From Perkinsus marinus ATCC 50983 (Eukaryota > Perkinsozoa > Perkinsida > Perkinsidae), in assembly GCF_000006405.1 (NCBI RefSeq), contig NW_003214659.1, positions 294,674 through 358,673 of the forward strand: a DNA stretch of 64,000 nucleotides, given 5' to 3'. The notes under the pieces were generated by a model. The model was not told the origin of the DNA, made no database searches, and saw nothing but the letters and a program-made list of their open reading frames with translations. Positions 1 through 10,905 of this stretch are shown one piece after another (position 1 is the stretch's first letter; every line of letters begins with the position of its first letter). The translations under genes and the position numbers were made by a program.

Positions 1-196
1 AATTTCACGCTAGGACTCGGGCCATGGCGGCGATCGGTTCGAGCCTCTCTTGTTTCTTCAGCTCACTTCGGTGATTTTTCCCTCCATAGTTTTCGTGCAG
101 GTTGCCATTCGTGATGCCCTACGTGTTACACTCATAGCCACTCCTTGCTATCAGGTCCACTGGATACGTTATGCTGGCCGATGGGCTCCTCGCGTG

Positions 197-1193
197 ATGC
201 ATAGTAGGGAGGTCGAAATGATGGAGATGCTCGCGGAAGGTGTAGGGGACCAGAAGGACTACGGGTAAACCAGTCTAGGTCGAGGAGCGTATAGTATATA
301 CTCCTAGGTACGCCTTGGAGGTTGCTTGCCGGGAAGGCCATCGCGACGGCATCATCTTCTTCCTGAGCACGCCTGGTATGGCCGACTTACTGCGACCGTT
401 CATGGTCAAGTGCACAGTGTGCGCGGCTGAGGCATCCAATGACAACTGCTTCGGTCTCATGCTGGACCAGCTCACTTCGTCGGAGCTTTCCGAGTTGGCT
501 GAGTCCCATCCTAACCTGTACCGCTCTACTGAGCGTCGACGAAGTTCAGTACCGATAGCGAGGCGGAGGAGGCGGAGCTCCTTGGCGATCACCCAAGGTG
601 GAGGCCGCGGATCGGAGCACAGCAAGCTGCTGAGATTGGCACGACGGAAAGCTGGGAACGTCGTTCGAGCGTGGCGACTTTATTTTCACCCGCGGAGTTC
701 CAAAGGGAAACTCGATTTTGATACTTTTGTGGTGGCCTGCAAAGAGGCGAACGTCATTGGAGACTATGCTAGGGCGTTTCTCGAAGCCCAGGGGATAGAG
801 CCTCCTCGAGAACAGGCGTACCTCCATCCGAACGGCTGCGTTACTTTTTATGACCTGTTCGACCACAACCTAGAGGGAACGACGTTGCGCCCCAGCGAGA
901 TCTTGATGGCATTCCGTAGTGCCTTGAACAACGCTGTACGGAATTTGGGCCGAGTGAAGGGATCGAACCCGGCAGAAAGGTGGACAGCACTGTTCGAGAC
1001 AGCGAGCCATGGCAGGAGGATACCGAGGGACCACTTCACGCAGGTGATCTTCTAGCGAGCGATATGGCGTCTTGAATACTCCTAGGTTTGCGAGAAACGA
1101 CGGCTGATGCCGCCCGAGACGGATCTGAACACGCTCTTTGACTGGCTCGATGTCGATCGCGACGATCACTTGCTTGAGTCAGACTTCGAGTAA
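197..1193 (+). CDS. EF-hand domain protein, 3 or more exons (5' end uncertain)
   Basis: The coding region can be followed through two clean introns, 265-307 (43 nt) and 1044-1085 (42 nt), both ending CTCCTAG. The reading frame is kept across each: DYG joins to YALEVACREG, and HFTQ joins to VCEKRR. The last exon holds a canonical EF-hand calcium loop, DVDRDDHLLESD, with Asp at loop positions 1, 3, 5 and 12, preceded by the helix TLFDWL; the stop is at 1191-1193. The middle of the protein is basic (a run of Arg near codon 110) and carries a conserved-looking helical stretch but no second perfect loop, so a pair of EF-hands with one degenerate member is likely. I took the Met at 197 as a provisional start; the frame is open upstream and a further 5' exon outside the window is possible. 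Family membership rests on one loop. A calcium-sensing role is inferred. Confidence 0.65.
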
Positions 1194-1408
1194 CTCCTCG
1201 TTGTTGGTCATTTACTGATTGCTGGTCCGGCAGGTGGCTTCATCACAACTTCAAATTGGTGCATCAGTGACCCTCTAAGTAGCAGGTGGAGCATGACACG
1301 CTTGCCTGTTAGTTTGCCAACTCTTCTGATCGGGCTGAAGCATTTGGTTGCTGTTTGAGTATACAGCTGGGATCTCAAGGGGTAGTCGATTACTGCTGTC
1401 GCTGGTGT

Positions 1409-1441
1409 TTTGCACGCGTGCGCAGTGCGCGTGCGTGCAAA
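1409..1441. repeat. Imperfect GC-rich palindrome
   Basis: The outer arms TTTGCACGC and GCGTGCAAA are perfect reverse complements. The inner bases (GTGCGC / GCGCGT around AGT) pair only partly. No gene overlaps it convincingly. Confidence 0.5.
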
Positions 1442-2344
1442 GGAGTATAGCACTACATTCATGTGGGGCGGCACAGGCCCAGCCTAGAGTAGGTCACTTG
1501 AGGTATGGAGCAGACGTAGTCCTCACATGGCTCCACGGCTGGTCGGAGCTGGAGGTGTCGAAGTGACCGATCAAAGAGAATGCTATGGGAGGTTAGAATC
1601 ATTAGAGCCAGGAGTATGCCAGCTCGGTCGAGATTCTCTTGACTTGAGTTCTTCGCAGCTGCTGGTCACGACCAATGTGCTACCGTGGATGTTTTATTGA
1701 ATATTCATCGGTTCCACGTCGGAGTTTGGGGGTCGCCCATCATCAGTGCGCCGGTATGAGCTGAGCTCGCCATCCTGTGATGGATGCCTCCTCAGCTCAT
1801 TGGGGGTTGGACGAAGACCCCTGGCCATGTTATTCTATCCGACGGCTGAGCGTGGCACATTCGTGAGGAACAGTAACCATAGCTGTATGTGATTCACATT
1901 CGGGGCGGCGTGTGTATTCGCGGGAGTCAAGCCGATCGATCTGAAGCGGACCTCAGTAGAGGCGGTAGTGGCTGCCGGCATGTATAGGAGGACGCTGGAA
2001 GACTGAAGATGGTGATGGAATGCGACATGGCGGCTCGACACCAGCTTGAGGACTCTGGGTGTATGCGCTGGATCCGAGTACAGTCTGCCTGGTCACTAGC
2101 CATGACTGGAGTACTTTCCTACAATCAACGGCGGTTGCTGGTGCTGCTTTTCCTGCATGGAACTTCACGAGGAGCATTCGATAGTCTCGACAGTAGGGGA
2201 TGGAGCAGGACTTACCATCGGTCGTGTTGTGGTTTGGAGAACCATTTTCTAATAGCGAGTGTAACGGAGGAACTAAGGGTAGAACTCCGCCTATGTGAAC
2301 TTCAAAGGGAACTCTGCCTATGCGGAGGGACTAAGGTAGGGCCC

Positions 2345-2385
<41 letters not shown>
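2345..2385 (+). repeat. (AGT)n microsatellite
   Basis: About 13 to 14 uninterrupted AGT units. In one frame this reads as a poly-Ser run, but no supporting gene was found around it. Confidence 0.95.
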
Positions 2386-3416
2386 AAGCCAGGTGTGTGG
2401 TAGTGAAGTAGTTCACTTCTAATACTCCTTGTTCGAATGGCCCGGTTGGGGATGCGGTGATGCCATGAATGCTCATTGTCACGTTCACTTCATTCTCATG
2501 CTATACAGGTGTCTCTTGTGTTTCATCAATCGTTCGGATCGTTACGGTATTGGGTTTGCCAGGGTTCCACCTTGCGGGTAATTTTCCACACTCGGACAAA
2601 GCCAGCTCCAGCGTTGGTAGTGATGAAAGTCGCTTGCAGTGGAGTGATGGGAGCGTTGGAGGGGTAGTAGTACGGGCATGGGTCGTACAGTGTATAAGGG
2701 CATCCTCTTCGTCTACGCTATTTCACCCAAACGAGCTGTTAGAGTCGTCCCCATAGGCGTCGTCAGGTTGAGGTGATAGCTCGAGTAGGACGATTGAACA
2801 ATGGCTGCGTGCATGCCTCATTATAAAGGGGGAAGGAGATAGTCGATGTAGAATACAGTATTGCGTGATGGGCGTCATCGCGTATGTATGTCCAACTAGA
2901 CGCCTAGAGCTGTTTGTCACTAAGGCTAGGGAGTGGGACGGGCGAACAGAAGGTCCCTCCCGCTCGGTAATCAGTTCTGTTGTCGAGAATCTTTGAAGCC
3001 TGCGAATGAGAATCTGGGAAGCTGTGGGCAAACTCACTTTTCCATGTACTACGTGAGGAGGTGTTTGGATAAGCGGTTAACACCAACACGGCCTGCCTCT
3101 ACCGTTTTCAACAAGAATACGATGGAGTACTCGGAGTCGACGCGGCTATGGCCTGCTCGTGTGATCGTACGTGAGGCCAGCTATGTATTGATATCAGCAA
3201 TCTCGAATGAATGTCCAATCTACACGGTGGTTCGTCCCGAAGTTCGCTTGGTGTGGTATCGACTGCAGGAGGATCTCATGCAGGGCTTCAGGCACATGCT
3301 CGTGCTGAACAAAGGGTGTCTGCAGTCTAGTCTGCGCCATGCGATGAAAGGGCATCGTCTCAGCTTTAAAATTTTTCTCTTTCTTCGGCAGTGCCTTTCA
3401 CAGTCTGATTTGAACA

Positions 3417-5793
3417 ATGTCGTCGAACGCGCCCACTCCCCCACCGCCTCTGGCTGCCCCTCCGTCCCACGTAGCGGTCATAGACTTCGGGTGAGAGCAC
3501 TTCACATGCAGGAGCTGACAATTTTGTGGCGCGGTGACGCAAATTTTGTTGTCATTTTCAGCTGTACAACAATACGGGCGGGGTATGCGGGAGACGATCG
3601 GCCACGGCTTGTGGAATCTACGACGGTTCGGAGGAGGTAACACGTTCACGTTTTCGATAACGGACGCCTGTGTCTCCAGGCCAGCCCTTGATGGCGATGG
3701 CGATGCTGCGATGACCTCAAGCGAAGCTAGCCGACCCTCCGATTTCGAATGGCCTGTGAACTATGCCGCCTTGTCGTCCTTGGAACATGCCAACGACCGA
3801 GAGTACCGACGTCTATGCTAACTACTTTCGTTTTTATTGTGCAAACGCGTGAAAATTTGATTTCTTGACTAATATGGCGAATATCGTGATTATACAGTCA
3901 TCAGGTATGTGACTGGAAGTATTCTATCGTATGATAACACTTCGCAAACTGTGGGTATGGGCGATGAAGACAACTTGAAGCGGGTGAGGTAGCTTAGTCA
4001 CTAAGCTTGCGTTTATTTTTACTTTAGATCCTCGAGTCAGTCCTGTTCTCTGCGGGCGGCCCTGGGCTGGAGTTCTGCCGGAACGGCGGCAATGCTCTGC
4101 AATCAGTATTGTTGAGCTCTCATGAATTCCTCAGTGAAAAGGCTAGGGAGAGATTGCTGGAGATAATGATGGAAGACGTGGGTGCCAGGGCAGCAGCGTA
4201 TGGTCCCATACCCGCGATTTTGATGCGCGATATTATCACAAAATCGGAATTATTCACCCAGGCGAACGAAATACGTTTCGAGTAACTACTGCGGACGAAT
4301 GTCAATCGGATGTAGACCATCACCGGGTGATGATTACCTGTTACAGGTCTTGTATGAGAAGGCATCCCAGGCCGGTGTGCTCGTGGCAAAAAGAGCTCCT
4401 CTCGCTCTGTTCGCCAACGGCAAAACCTCAGGAATCTACGTCGGAATGGGTGAGTCCGTAGATCACCATTAGTAGAATCAGCTGTTCTTCAAGGCGGGGA
4501 GTTTGTGTCGGCATCGGTGGTGAGCTCGGGGTATACGGTACCTTGCACAGTACGGCACTGTCATAAAGGCGGAAGAGTGATGGATGAATACATAGCAGCT
4601 CAGGTGAGCCTTACTTCGCTTCTCACGGTCACTCGTAGTGTGGGAAAATTCACACATAGTTGGTGACAATATGAGGACTCCGAATTGATCTCTGTGCATT
4701 TTTATCTGGATTCATATCTAAGCTTCTATAATCAGTGAGGAACCTTGTGAGCTCAGCTGAGGAAACCGAACGTATATAACAACACTGGTTGCCCATAGTA
4801 TGGACTCTTTACTCGACGTGGTAGTTCACCAACAGAGGTCTATGTTACGATAGTCCTGATGTTGCACATTGCCGACTTAGCGGTTGCAGATTCTGGGCGA
4901 AGGAGCTCAAAGACCGTCAGAAGATCAGCGGATGGCTGGTCGCCTCTTTGACCTTGGCCGGAGCATGGGCTTATCGACGCTACCTGATCGTTCAGCCAGC
5001 AAGGGGGAGTTGACCGGGAAGGAGTTGGCGGTTTGCAGTATGGCTGAGATGAGCAAGATCCAAAGCTGTGTCGCTAGAGAGGAACGCGGTAGGTTTCTTC
5101 CTCTTGCTTTCTATGTTCATTATCTGCCCGTCTATAGGGGTTATCAGTAAGTTTTATTTAGTCTATCTCATTGTATTGGAGTTTTGCTCGTGATATGAGA
5201 AATACTGGTGAGAAACATACTTCACATTTTACTTGGCGAAAAATGTATTTTTCAATGTGTTTTTCACGTGGAGTATAACGCNNNNNNNNNNNNNNNNNNN
5301 NNNNNNNNNNNNNNNNNNNNNNNNNNNNNNNNNNNNNNNNNNNNNNNNNNNNNNNNNNNNNNNNNNNNNNNNNNNNNNNNNTGCGGTATCTCAGTCCGTC
5401 ATATTATCAGGGCAAGCTTCACAGGTGCCGCGGGAGGCCACCGAAACTATCGCGTGACGTGTCTTTTCAGACGGCTGGGCTGGTGGAACGCCTGCAGAGA
5501 GACTGTGCGATGAGCTTGCGTGATGGCAAGGTGGTGTCGTTTTTTGCCTCCATCGTATCGTTGCTTCTCTAAGGTTCGAGTAATGGGAGGCTCTGGATTT
5601 CCTACGGCAGCCTCTGGTGGGGAGCGAGGATACTGCCCGTGGTTGGGTGGTTCCATAGTGGGAAGCATGGGAAGTAGGCTGGGGGCCATCGTGGTGGCCC
5701 GACGTACTTTGTGTAGGTTTCGCTTCGCTCGTGATAACGCCTAAGGAGTACGCCGAACATGGTGCTCGAATTGTCCATCGTAAGTGTTTCTAA
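3417..5793 (+). CDS. Divergent actin-related protein, about 10 exons, interrupted by an assembly gap
   Basis: Exon 1 (3417-3490) gives a Pro-rich start followed by VAVIDFG. After a 71-nt intron, exon 2 (3562-3636) gives TIRAGYAGDDRPRLVES, the phosphate-1 and N-terminal actin signature. Later exons give ERLLEIMMED (ending 4177), GVLVAKRAPLALFANGKTSG (from 4347), VSSGYTVPCTVRHCHKGGR (4494-4613) and KELAVCSMAEMSK (4890-5098). After the gap come RGYCPWLGGSIVGSMGSFAS and ITPKEYAEHGARIVHRKCF, ending with TAA at 5791-5793. The last intron, from GTAGGC to TGTAG, restores the frame exactly and recreates the classic actin C-terminus. Against conventional actin the core is diverged (VGMGESV where actin has DSGDGV), so this is an ARP or a fast-evolving actin; I cannot assign the subfamily. 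FANGKTSG recalls nuclear ARP4, whereas the IVHRKCF end is actin-like. Part of the gene lies in the 100-N gap at 5282-5381, and one exon between 3821 and 4025 is not resolved. Confidence 0.85.
4636..4787 (+). mobile_element. MITE-like element, copy in an ARP intron
   Basis: It begins TAGTGTGGGAAAATTC and ends with the family right end (CTCAGCTGAGGAAACCGAAC, then ATATAACAACACTG). It lies wholly inside the ARP intron between the exons ending at 4613 and starting at 4890. Confidence 0.7.
5282..5381. other. Assembly gap (100 N)
   Basis: Exactly 100 N, a scaffolding placeholder. It falls inside the actin-related gene, so the true length and the missing exon sequence are unknown. Confidence 0.99.
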
Positions 5794-5849
5794 CGTTTGT
5801 GCTGGAATATAGATTTACGGGCGAGTTGTTGTGTTGTCAGTGTCGTACC

Positions 5850-6037
5850 CAGTGTGGGAATTCATAGTGCACATGGTCAACAACATGTGTTGGTAGAAAT
5901 ATGGAAATTGTGAGGAGACTTTGGGAAATTATCGTCAGATTCGTACACTTCTACCCAAAATCGTGTGTGGGTTTTCATGGTTTTATGAGGAAACTCACGA
6001 GCTCAGTTGAGGAAACCGAACATATATTCCCACACTG
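5850..6037 (+). mobile_element. MITE-like element upstream of the SET gene
   Basis: About 188 bp from CAGTGTGGGAATTCATAG to CATATATTCCCACACTG. The first and last bases form an imperfect terminal inverted repeat, and the interior contains the ACATGGTCAACAACATGTG palindrome and CTCAGTTGAGGAAACCG, both shared with the other copies. No clear target-site duplication is visible. It ends 48 bp before the likely start codon of the SET-domain gene, so it probably supplies part of that gene's leader or promoter. Confidence 0.75.
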
Positions 6038-6084
6038 CTCGTATCAGAGAGAATGATCGTGTCACAGCCCGTCACCGTCTCTCA

Positions 6085-7053
6085 ATGGTCAAGGCGACAG
6101 CTGATAGTGATGCTGCAGCCCTCAGCTTGCAAGCCCATCAGACCATCTCGAAGAACTTCGCCAAGTGCCCAGCAACGCTCGCTATCATCGAGCTCCCGTA
6201 CAGAGTTGGCAAGTCGCAGGTAACGCTCGTCGTCTTGCAGGATGATGGGCGGGTGGAAACCCGCGAGGAGCGCGGCCCCCTGGGGTCGTGGTGGCCAAGC
6301 TCAGCCAAGTGTCTGTTACTGCAACAGAAGGAATGCCCTTTGGAATTTGCCCACCAATGCAAGTCGGTGTGGTTGACCCCCTGTCGCAGCAGTGCTGCTA
6401 TCCTCAAGCCTGGCGATGATTCCTCTCCTGCGGCCTCCGACTTTGCTCTCTTGAAGGCGGTCACTGCTCAGAAGAAGGGGCCTTCTTTGGCCATGCTGCG
6501 ATCGCCTAGTCGCCGAACTCGCACCGCGATCATTGAGCTGCCGGCGAGCCCTCTGGATACGAAGCACTCAAGCCTCCTCAAGGCCATGGGCCTCCGGGTC
6601 GTGGATCACCAAGACTGTGGCCGTGTCCTCATTGCATCGAGAACATTCAAGGACGGGGAGTGTATTGTCTTTTCGAAAGTAACGAAGTACACTATCGAGA
6701 GTCATGCTGACATCGACAAGCTTCGGCGGCGTGACCATCCCGAGCACTGCTTCCTGACGATAATCCACGAGAGCCGTGGCGGTATGTCTCTCTACTACAA
6801 CAGGGAGACCTTCGACATAGCAGACCCCATCGGTGGTGGCGACCTCTGGTACTTGGTGAATCATTCGACTAGTCCGAATGCCCAGCTTAGACCCCACGAT
6901 GGCGGTCTGCGCGTCAACGCCGTGAGGGACATTTCTCCTGGTGAGCCGATCACCTGGCGGTACCCCAACGGTTTCTTCAGCGAAGAGGATGTGATGATAT
7001 CACTTCCCCGAGCGGTCAACGTGATTGACGATCCAAAAGCATTCGGTGGATGA
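6085..7053 (+). CDS. SET-domain protein, single exon
   Basis: One uninterrupted frame; from the ATG at 6085 it codes for 322 residues. The C-terminal third carries SET hallmarks in order: GRVLIASRTFKDGECIVF (about residues 190-210), then GGDLWYLVNHSTSPNAQLRP, equivalent to the RFxNHSCDPN cofactor-binding motif, and VNAVRDISPGEPITWRYP, equivalent to the AxRDIxxGEExTxDY motif. The usual Cys after NHS is Thr, and the terminal Tyr motif is changed to WRYP. There is no post-SET cysteine cluster. The N-terminal half has no recognised domain but repeats the short phrase AIIELP (about residues 32 and 152). Family knowledge gives lysine methyltransferase as the likely activity; the substrate is unknown and loss of activity is possible. 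The frame is open upstream into the MITE-like element, but no better Met lies there. Confidence 0.8.
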   Translation: MVKATADSDAAALSLQAHQTISKNFAKCPATLAIIELPYRVGKSQVTLVVLQDDGRVETREERGPLGSWWPSSAKCLLLQQKECPLEFAHQCKSVWLTPCRSSAAILKPGDDSSPAASDFALLKAVTAQKKGPSLAMLRSPSRRTRTAIIELPASPLDTKHSSLLKAMGLRVVDHQDCGRVLIASRTFKDGECIVFSKVTKYTIESHADIDKLRRRDHPEHCFLTIIHESRGGMSLYYNRETFDIADPIGGGDLWYLVNHSTSPNAQLRPHDGGLRVNAVRDISPGEPITWRYPNGFFSEEDVMISLPRAVNVIDDPKAFGG

Positions 7054-7251
7054 TGCCTTGCACTGTTGAAATTCAATGTAGACTATTTTCCTCATGCTCT
7101 GTCGAGTTACTGAGTTATTGAACAGAATATATAATTACTGTACAACGTAACGAACAATGCATCGATGAAACAAAAGTAATCGGTAATGGTACGAGACGAC
7201 TCCATTTGTACATACATGATGGAGGGTTACATAAATGGATTATATATTTTA

Positions 7252-9606
7252 CTAGTGTGCATCACAATCGACCCAGACAGAGAATCCTCCCTTGACGGTT
7301 CTTCTCGACAACCATAACTCTGCAGATCTTCCAGACAAGTGGATGCCCGACTCGTAGTCCTCTAGTCGCACAGTACAACCATTTTTGGCAGCACAATGGG
7401 GATGAAAACTTCTGTTGCATTTGGAGCATTTCATAGTTATACCAAGAACGCTGCGGCAATAGTAACAAGACTGGAGAAAATTACGGGGCCGTATGACGGA
7501 CCCCTGGCGGAGGTCATGAAAGTTGAAGACCGGCGCTAGGCCCATCCAGTGGGCGCATCGGAGATGGACTTTGGCCGAGCAACCTGGAGGGACACCAGGG
7601 CCTCCTGGTATGTCCACGAGATCACCATCACTGTGCAAACACATCACGCAGGGCTGAGTCGATGGGCCCCCACTCGGGCTGGTCGTAGGTGGTGCCGTGG
7701 CCGGAGTCGTCAGAACGGAAGGCCGGTCCGCGACCGATTCGGGGGTCTTTGAGTCGTTTACTGCCACACCAGGGTCCATCCAGGCAAGCCAGAGATCTTC
7801 CGCGTCGACGCCACGGTAGAGGTCATAGCCTTCGTTGACTATTGAAGCTGCTGCACTGTTGGCGATAGCAGCTGCGAAGCCACCCTCCGTCTGTTCCGCA
7901 TAGGGCGAGGTAGCGATAGCTTTAGTGAGCTTGTCGATCATACCAAAGGCATCGACATCTGCCATGTGCTGGCGGCAGTATATGAGCCAGTTATGGTTCG
8001 TGGGGTCGGGGATAGTAAGGGCGTTGCGAGTTGCACAGCTGACGTGGAAGTGTTGGGAGCATCCCGTCGAGCCGCATCTCACAGTTTCCCCCACAGCCTT
8101 GTCGCAGATGCCACAAACAGGGGCAGTCGATTCGGTCCGAGAGAAGCGCATAGCTGCTCGCTCAACATCCGGAATCGATCGGCATTTCCATGCGAACATA
8201 CCACACCTCACGTGAATCCATCGGATGCTCCCTCGGAGCATCACCGACGTCATCAGGCCTCCACCAAGGCATCGCCGATCACCACCGCAGAGAAAACAAC
8301 TCAGATCATCAGACTCGCTGGCGTCACCATTTTCCAGCGCAGAACACAAACGGCAGAGCCAGGAGTCCTCGTCGAGGATTCTGCTGATCTCGTAACAGTA
8401 CTGGTGACCAGCCACCCCACACCCAGAGCAGACGACCATCTGATTGCCCCGGGCCAGGTCCGGTTCCAGACAGATCGAGCACACCAGGTAGCTCGTGTCT
8501 CCCTCTGGATCGTCACTGGTGGTGACTCCAAAAGTCGGCTTGAGGTCCCCATTATGAGGGTATACGTTCATCGGCGGAGGCCTTGCCCTCACCAAAGCCT
8601 TCATTTTCTCCACCACCGGAGCATTTATGGACCGCCGAGCGACCGTGAAGGATTCAGTCCGAGCCTTGACTCTGCACGCCAACTCCCTCTTGCGTTCCAC
8701 TACTTCTCGCAGGCGACTTCTGAGTATTTGAGCCTCCGTAAGAGACTCCGATCTAAGATCCATAGCCACCGTAGAGCAACGCACAGGCCCGGCCCGAGGC
8801 ATGTCCGGCTGGGGCGACGAGCTTGCCCCATCAGCCGTCACCCACAGCACCTCTGGTGTCAATGGCGGCGGCTCCTCCCTCATATACCGGCCATACTGGG
8901 CTTTCATTTGGCTCGCACACGGCAAGGTAATAGCGGCCTCCACTCGGGCGGGCCCTGCATCGACTTCAGCTCCACCTGCTGCCTCCAACTGCATGACCCA
9001 CCCCTGTATGGGCGGCCTCATAATGCCAGATGGAGCCAGAACCACAGGTCCTCCAGAGGGGACGACAGTGGCGTCAACAGCATTACTCAAGAGCTGCATC
9101 GCAGGCATTATAGCAGCCGGGGAGGGCTCCTCGTTACACACCTCTAACCATAGCTTTCGAGCGCTCTCCATCGCGATCTCCTCACGGTCGTCTTCAACAT
9201 CACTACTCTCGTCGAGTGCTGAGGAGGTGGGAGGTCCCCAACCACAGGGCCTAGGCGACTTCCCCAGGATGTCCCGAACACGCCTTTTCTTATTGTGCAT
9301 TTTCCTGGGCGAGCGCGACCGACCCGCCTCGTCCCTGTCCCGGCGCCTCTTCCGCTTGTGTTTCTTCTTCTTTTTCTGCTTCTGCACTGTAGTGCTGCTA
9401 CTGCCCAGTCTCGAGCCATCAACACTACCATCGACCATGTCCTTGTCGGTGAAGAGAGGGGTAGTAGCGGGGTGGTCGTCACCAGAAGTAGTAGGGGTAA
9501 CGGCAGAGAGCCAGTAGCTGGGAGGGGGGTTCTTGATGGTGGAATTCACAAAGGGCGGGAGGTGGTCGTGCTGGTCCTGCAAGTCTGCGGTAGTCGATGA
9601 ATCCAT
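7252..9606 (-). CDS. PHD / extended-PHD (PZP-like) chromatin reader, 784 aa
   Basis: Single-exon frame. Residues 75-110 are a Lys/Arg-rich stretch (KKKKKHKRKRRR) that should act as a nuclear localisation signal, inside a long disordered N-terminus. A PHD finger spans about 375-422 (CSICLEP, CSGCGVAGHQYCY, WLCRLC). It is followed after a short linker by an extended PHD at about 436-548 (CFLCGG, WIHVRCGMFAW, CGICDKA, CSQHFHVSCA, then CRQH), the PHD-knuckle-PHD order of the BRPF/JADE/AF10 families. A second extended PHD occupies 652-784 (CVMCLHSDGD, KVHLRCAHWMG, CYYCRS, CSKCNRSFHPHCA) and its last zinc pair, CDAH, is the very end of the protein. In known families PZP modules read histone H3 N-termini and DNA; that role is inferred here. 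No catalytic or bromodomain is present. Confidence 0.88.
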   Translation of the reverse strand: MDSSTTADLQDQHDHLPPFVNSTIKNPPPSYWLSAVTPTTSGDDHPATTPLFTDKDMVDGSVDGSRLGSSSTTVQKQKKKKKHKRKRRRDRDEAGRSRSPRKMHNKKRRVRDILGKSPRPCGWGPPTSSALDESSDVEDDREEIAMESARKLWLEVCNEEPSPAAIMPAMQLLSNAVDATVVPSGGPVVLAPSGIMRPPIQGWVMQLEAAGGAEVDAGPARVEAAITLPCASQMKAQYGRYMREEPPPLTPEVLWVTADGASSSPQPDMPRAGPVRCSTVAMDLRSESLTEAQILRSRLREVVERKRELACRVKARTESFTVARRSINAPVVEKMKALVRARPPPMNVYPHNGDLKPTFGVTTSDDPEGDTSYLVCSICLEPDLARGNQMVVCSGCGVAGHQYCYEISRILDEDSWLCRLCSALENGDASESDDLSCFLCGGDRRCLGGGLMTSVMLRGSIRWIHVRCGMFAWKCRSIPDVERAAMRFSRTESTAPVCGICDKAVGETVRCGSTGCSQHFHVSCATRNALTIPDPTNHNWLIYCRQHMADVDAFGMIDKLTKAIATSPYAEQTEGGFAAAIANSAAASIVNEGYDLYRGVDAEDLWLAWMDPGVAVNDSKTPESVADRPSVLTTPATAPPTTSPSGGPSTQPCVMCLHSDGDLVDIPGGPGVPPGCSAKVHLRCAHWMGLAPVFNFHDLRQGSVIRPRNFLQSCYYCRSVLGITMKCSKCNRSFHPHCAAKNGCTVRLEDYESGIHLSGRSAELWLSRRTVKGGFSVWVDCDAH

Positions 9607-10905
9607 GACACCAGCTGGACCAAAGACGAAAGTCTAGCAAGAACCTCAGAGGAAGATGCATTTCATGTCCCCAACACCAAACGGGACATGTCGAGAAACT
9701 CAATTAGAGACATGAAGGTCCAAGCCACACTCTACTCGGCAATGTCACCAAATTCGCACTCAAATAGTTTGCTGACAAAAGGCCTGCATGGCGTGATCGA
9801 CCAACAAGACCTCTTTTCGAGGGTCGTGGAAGCGAAAGAGAGGCGCATCTATGATGGCAGCACTCACAGTCGCAACGTATAAGCCCCAGATCGATCATGT
9901 TGGTACTCCCATCGACATTCGAAACCGGCTTACTGTCTTCACACTGCCCTTAACCAACTCGTGGGCTCCCTCACGGACTTCCATGCTCCTCCACTCCACT
10001 TCTTCTTATTGCAATGCCCACTACCGCCGCCCTTCGCTGACCACCCGGCCGACTCCACATCATCATTCCCTTCTACCTCTCTCCTCCAGCAATCCACTGT
10101 CCTTTCTTCCACCAACCATACAGCAACGTTCATCACCCCCCCTACCAACAGAAGCCCACCTAGAAAGCCCAAACGGGGGCAGGCCGCACATTCCTCCTTG
10201 GCCCAGCCTCCTTCGCGATCTTCATAATTCGCCCTTGCCCATTGTAAGGTAGCCGTTGTCGCATGATTCTCATCATAGCCTCCTTCACCTACTCCCGAGA
10301 CTAACTGAATACAGCCACTAGCAACCGTGTCCACCCTTGAGCGATCTAACTTCTCCTTAATGAGCGTTAGCTACCCCTCTCTTAGACGTTCCTGTCGGCA
10401 GAGATGGAAGGAACAGTAGTTTTCCTCACAGTACGAAGTCTTCGACGAATTCCTCCCTAATAGGGTCCTAACAAATCACCATTGATACCAACGACTTCCT
10501 CCTCCTCAACGGCCGCAGATGGCTTCGCATCAGAGACCCATATGCGAAAGACCAAATGCAGAGAAACGAGCGCATGAGCCTTGAGCCCCCTATTTCCCAT
10601 AGAGCTACTGCCAACTACATGTAGAGTATCACAGCCACGAGGTTTGAATTGGCTACTATTCGAGGGAGGGCGATAAACCCGGAAAAAACTCCACTCCGAT
10701 GGAGGGACGTAGCAGACATGGAGAACATGCTGACATATGTACATATACTCTTACCTAGAATTAGATGCACCGATCCATGAGAAAGGCGAGTTTTGGTACG
10801 TCAACACTGGTGTAACTTGGGTTCTTGCATTGACTTGTATTTCCTCAACGCTATTGCGCACACGCCACCACTATCTCCGCTGTCTTTTTCTTTGTCCGAC
10901 TACAT
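9607..10905. other. Intergenic region, no convincing gene
   Basis: The part 9950-10250 is CT-rich on the + strand. A minus frame at 9939-10334 (131 codons, one hydrophobic stretch) and another at 10457-10744 (95 codons, ending VGINGDLLGPY) are open but show no known domain and no clear splice chain. The second may be a terminal exon of a minus-strand gene. Confidence 0.35.

Larger units (their letters stand above)
1194..3416. other. Region without a recognisable gene
   Basis: Several open frames of 60-240 codons exist on both strands, but none shows a recognisable domain or a convincing chain of splice sites. The stretch holds an imperfect GC-rich palindrome (1409-1441), a short hairpin with ATGAGCTGAG/CTCAGCTCAT arms (about 1755-1802) and an (AGT)n microsatellite (2345-2385). 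The long frame entering the actin-related gene from 2933 only contributes its final 25 codons. Confidence 0.4.

Noticed and set aside
7966-9147. Long plus-strand open frame of 393 codons
   Set aside because: It lies opposite the PHD-finger gene, whose zinc motifs are unmistakable; the plus frame is His/Arg/Ser-rich without a domain and is a shadow.
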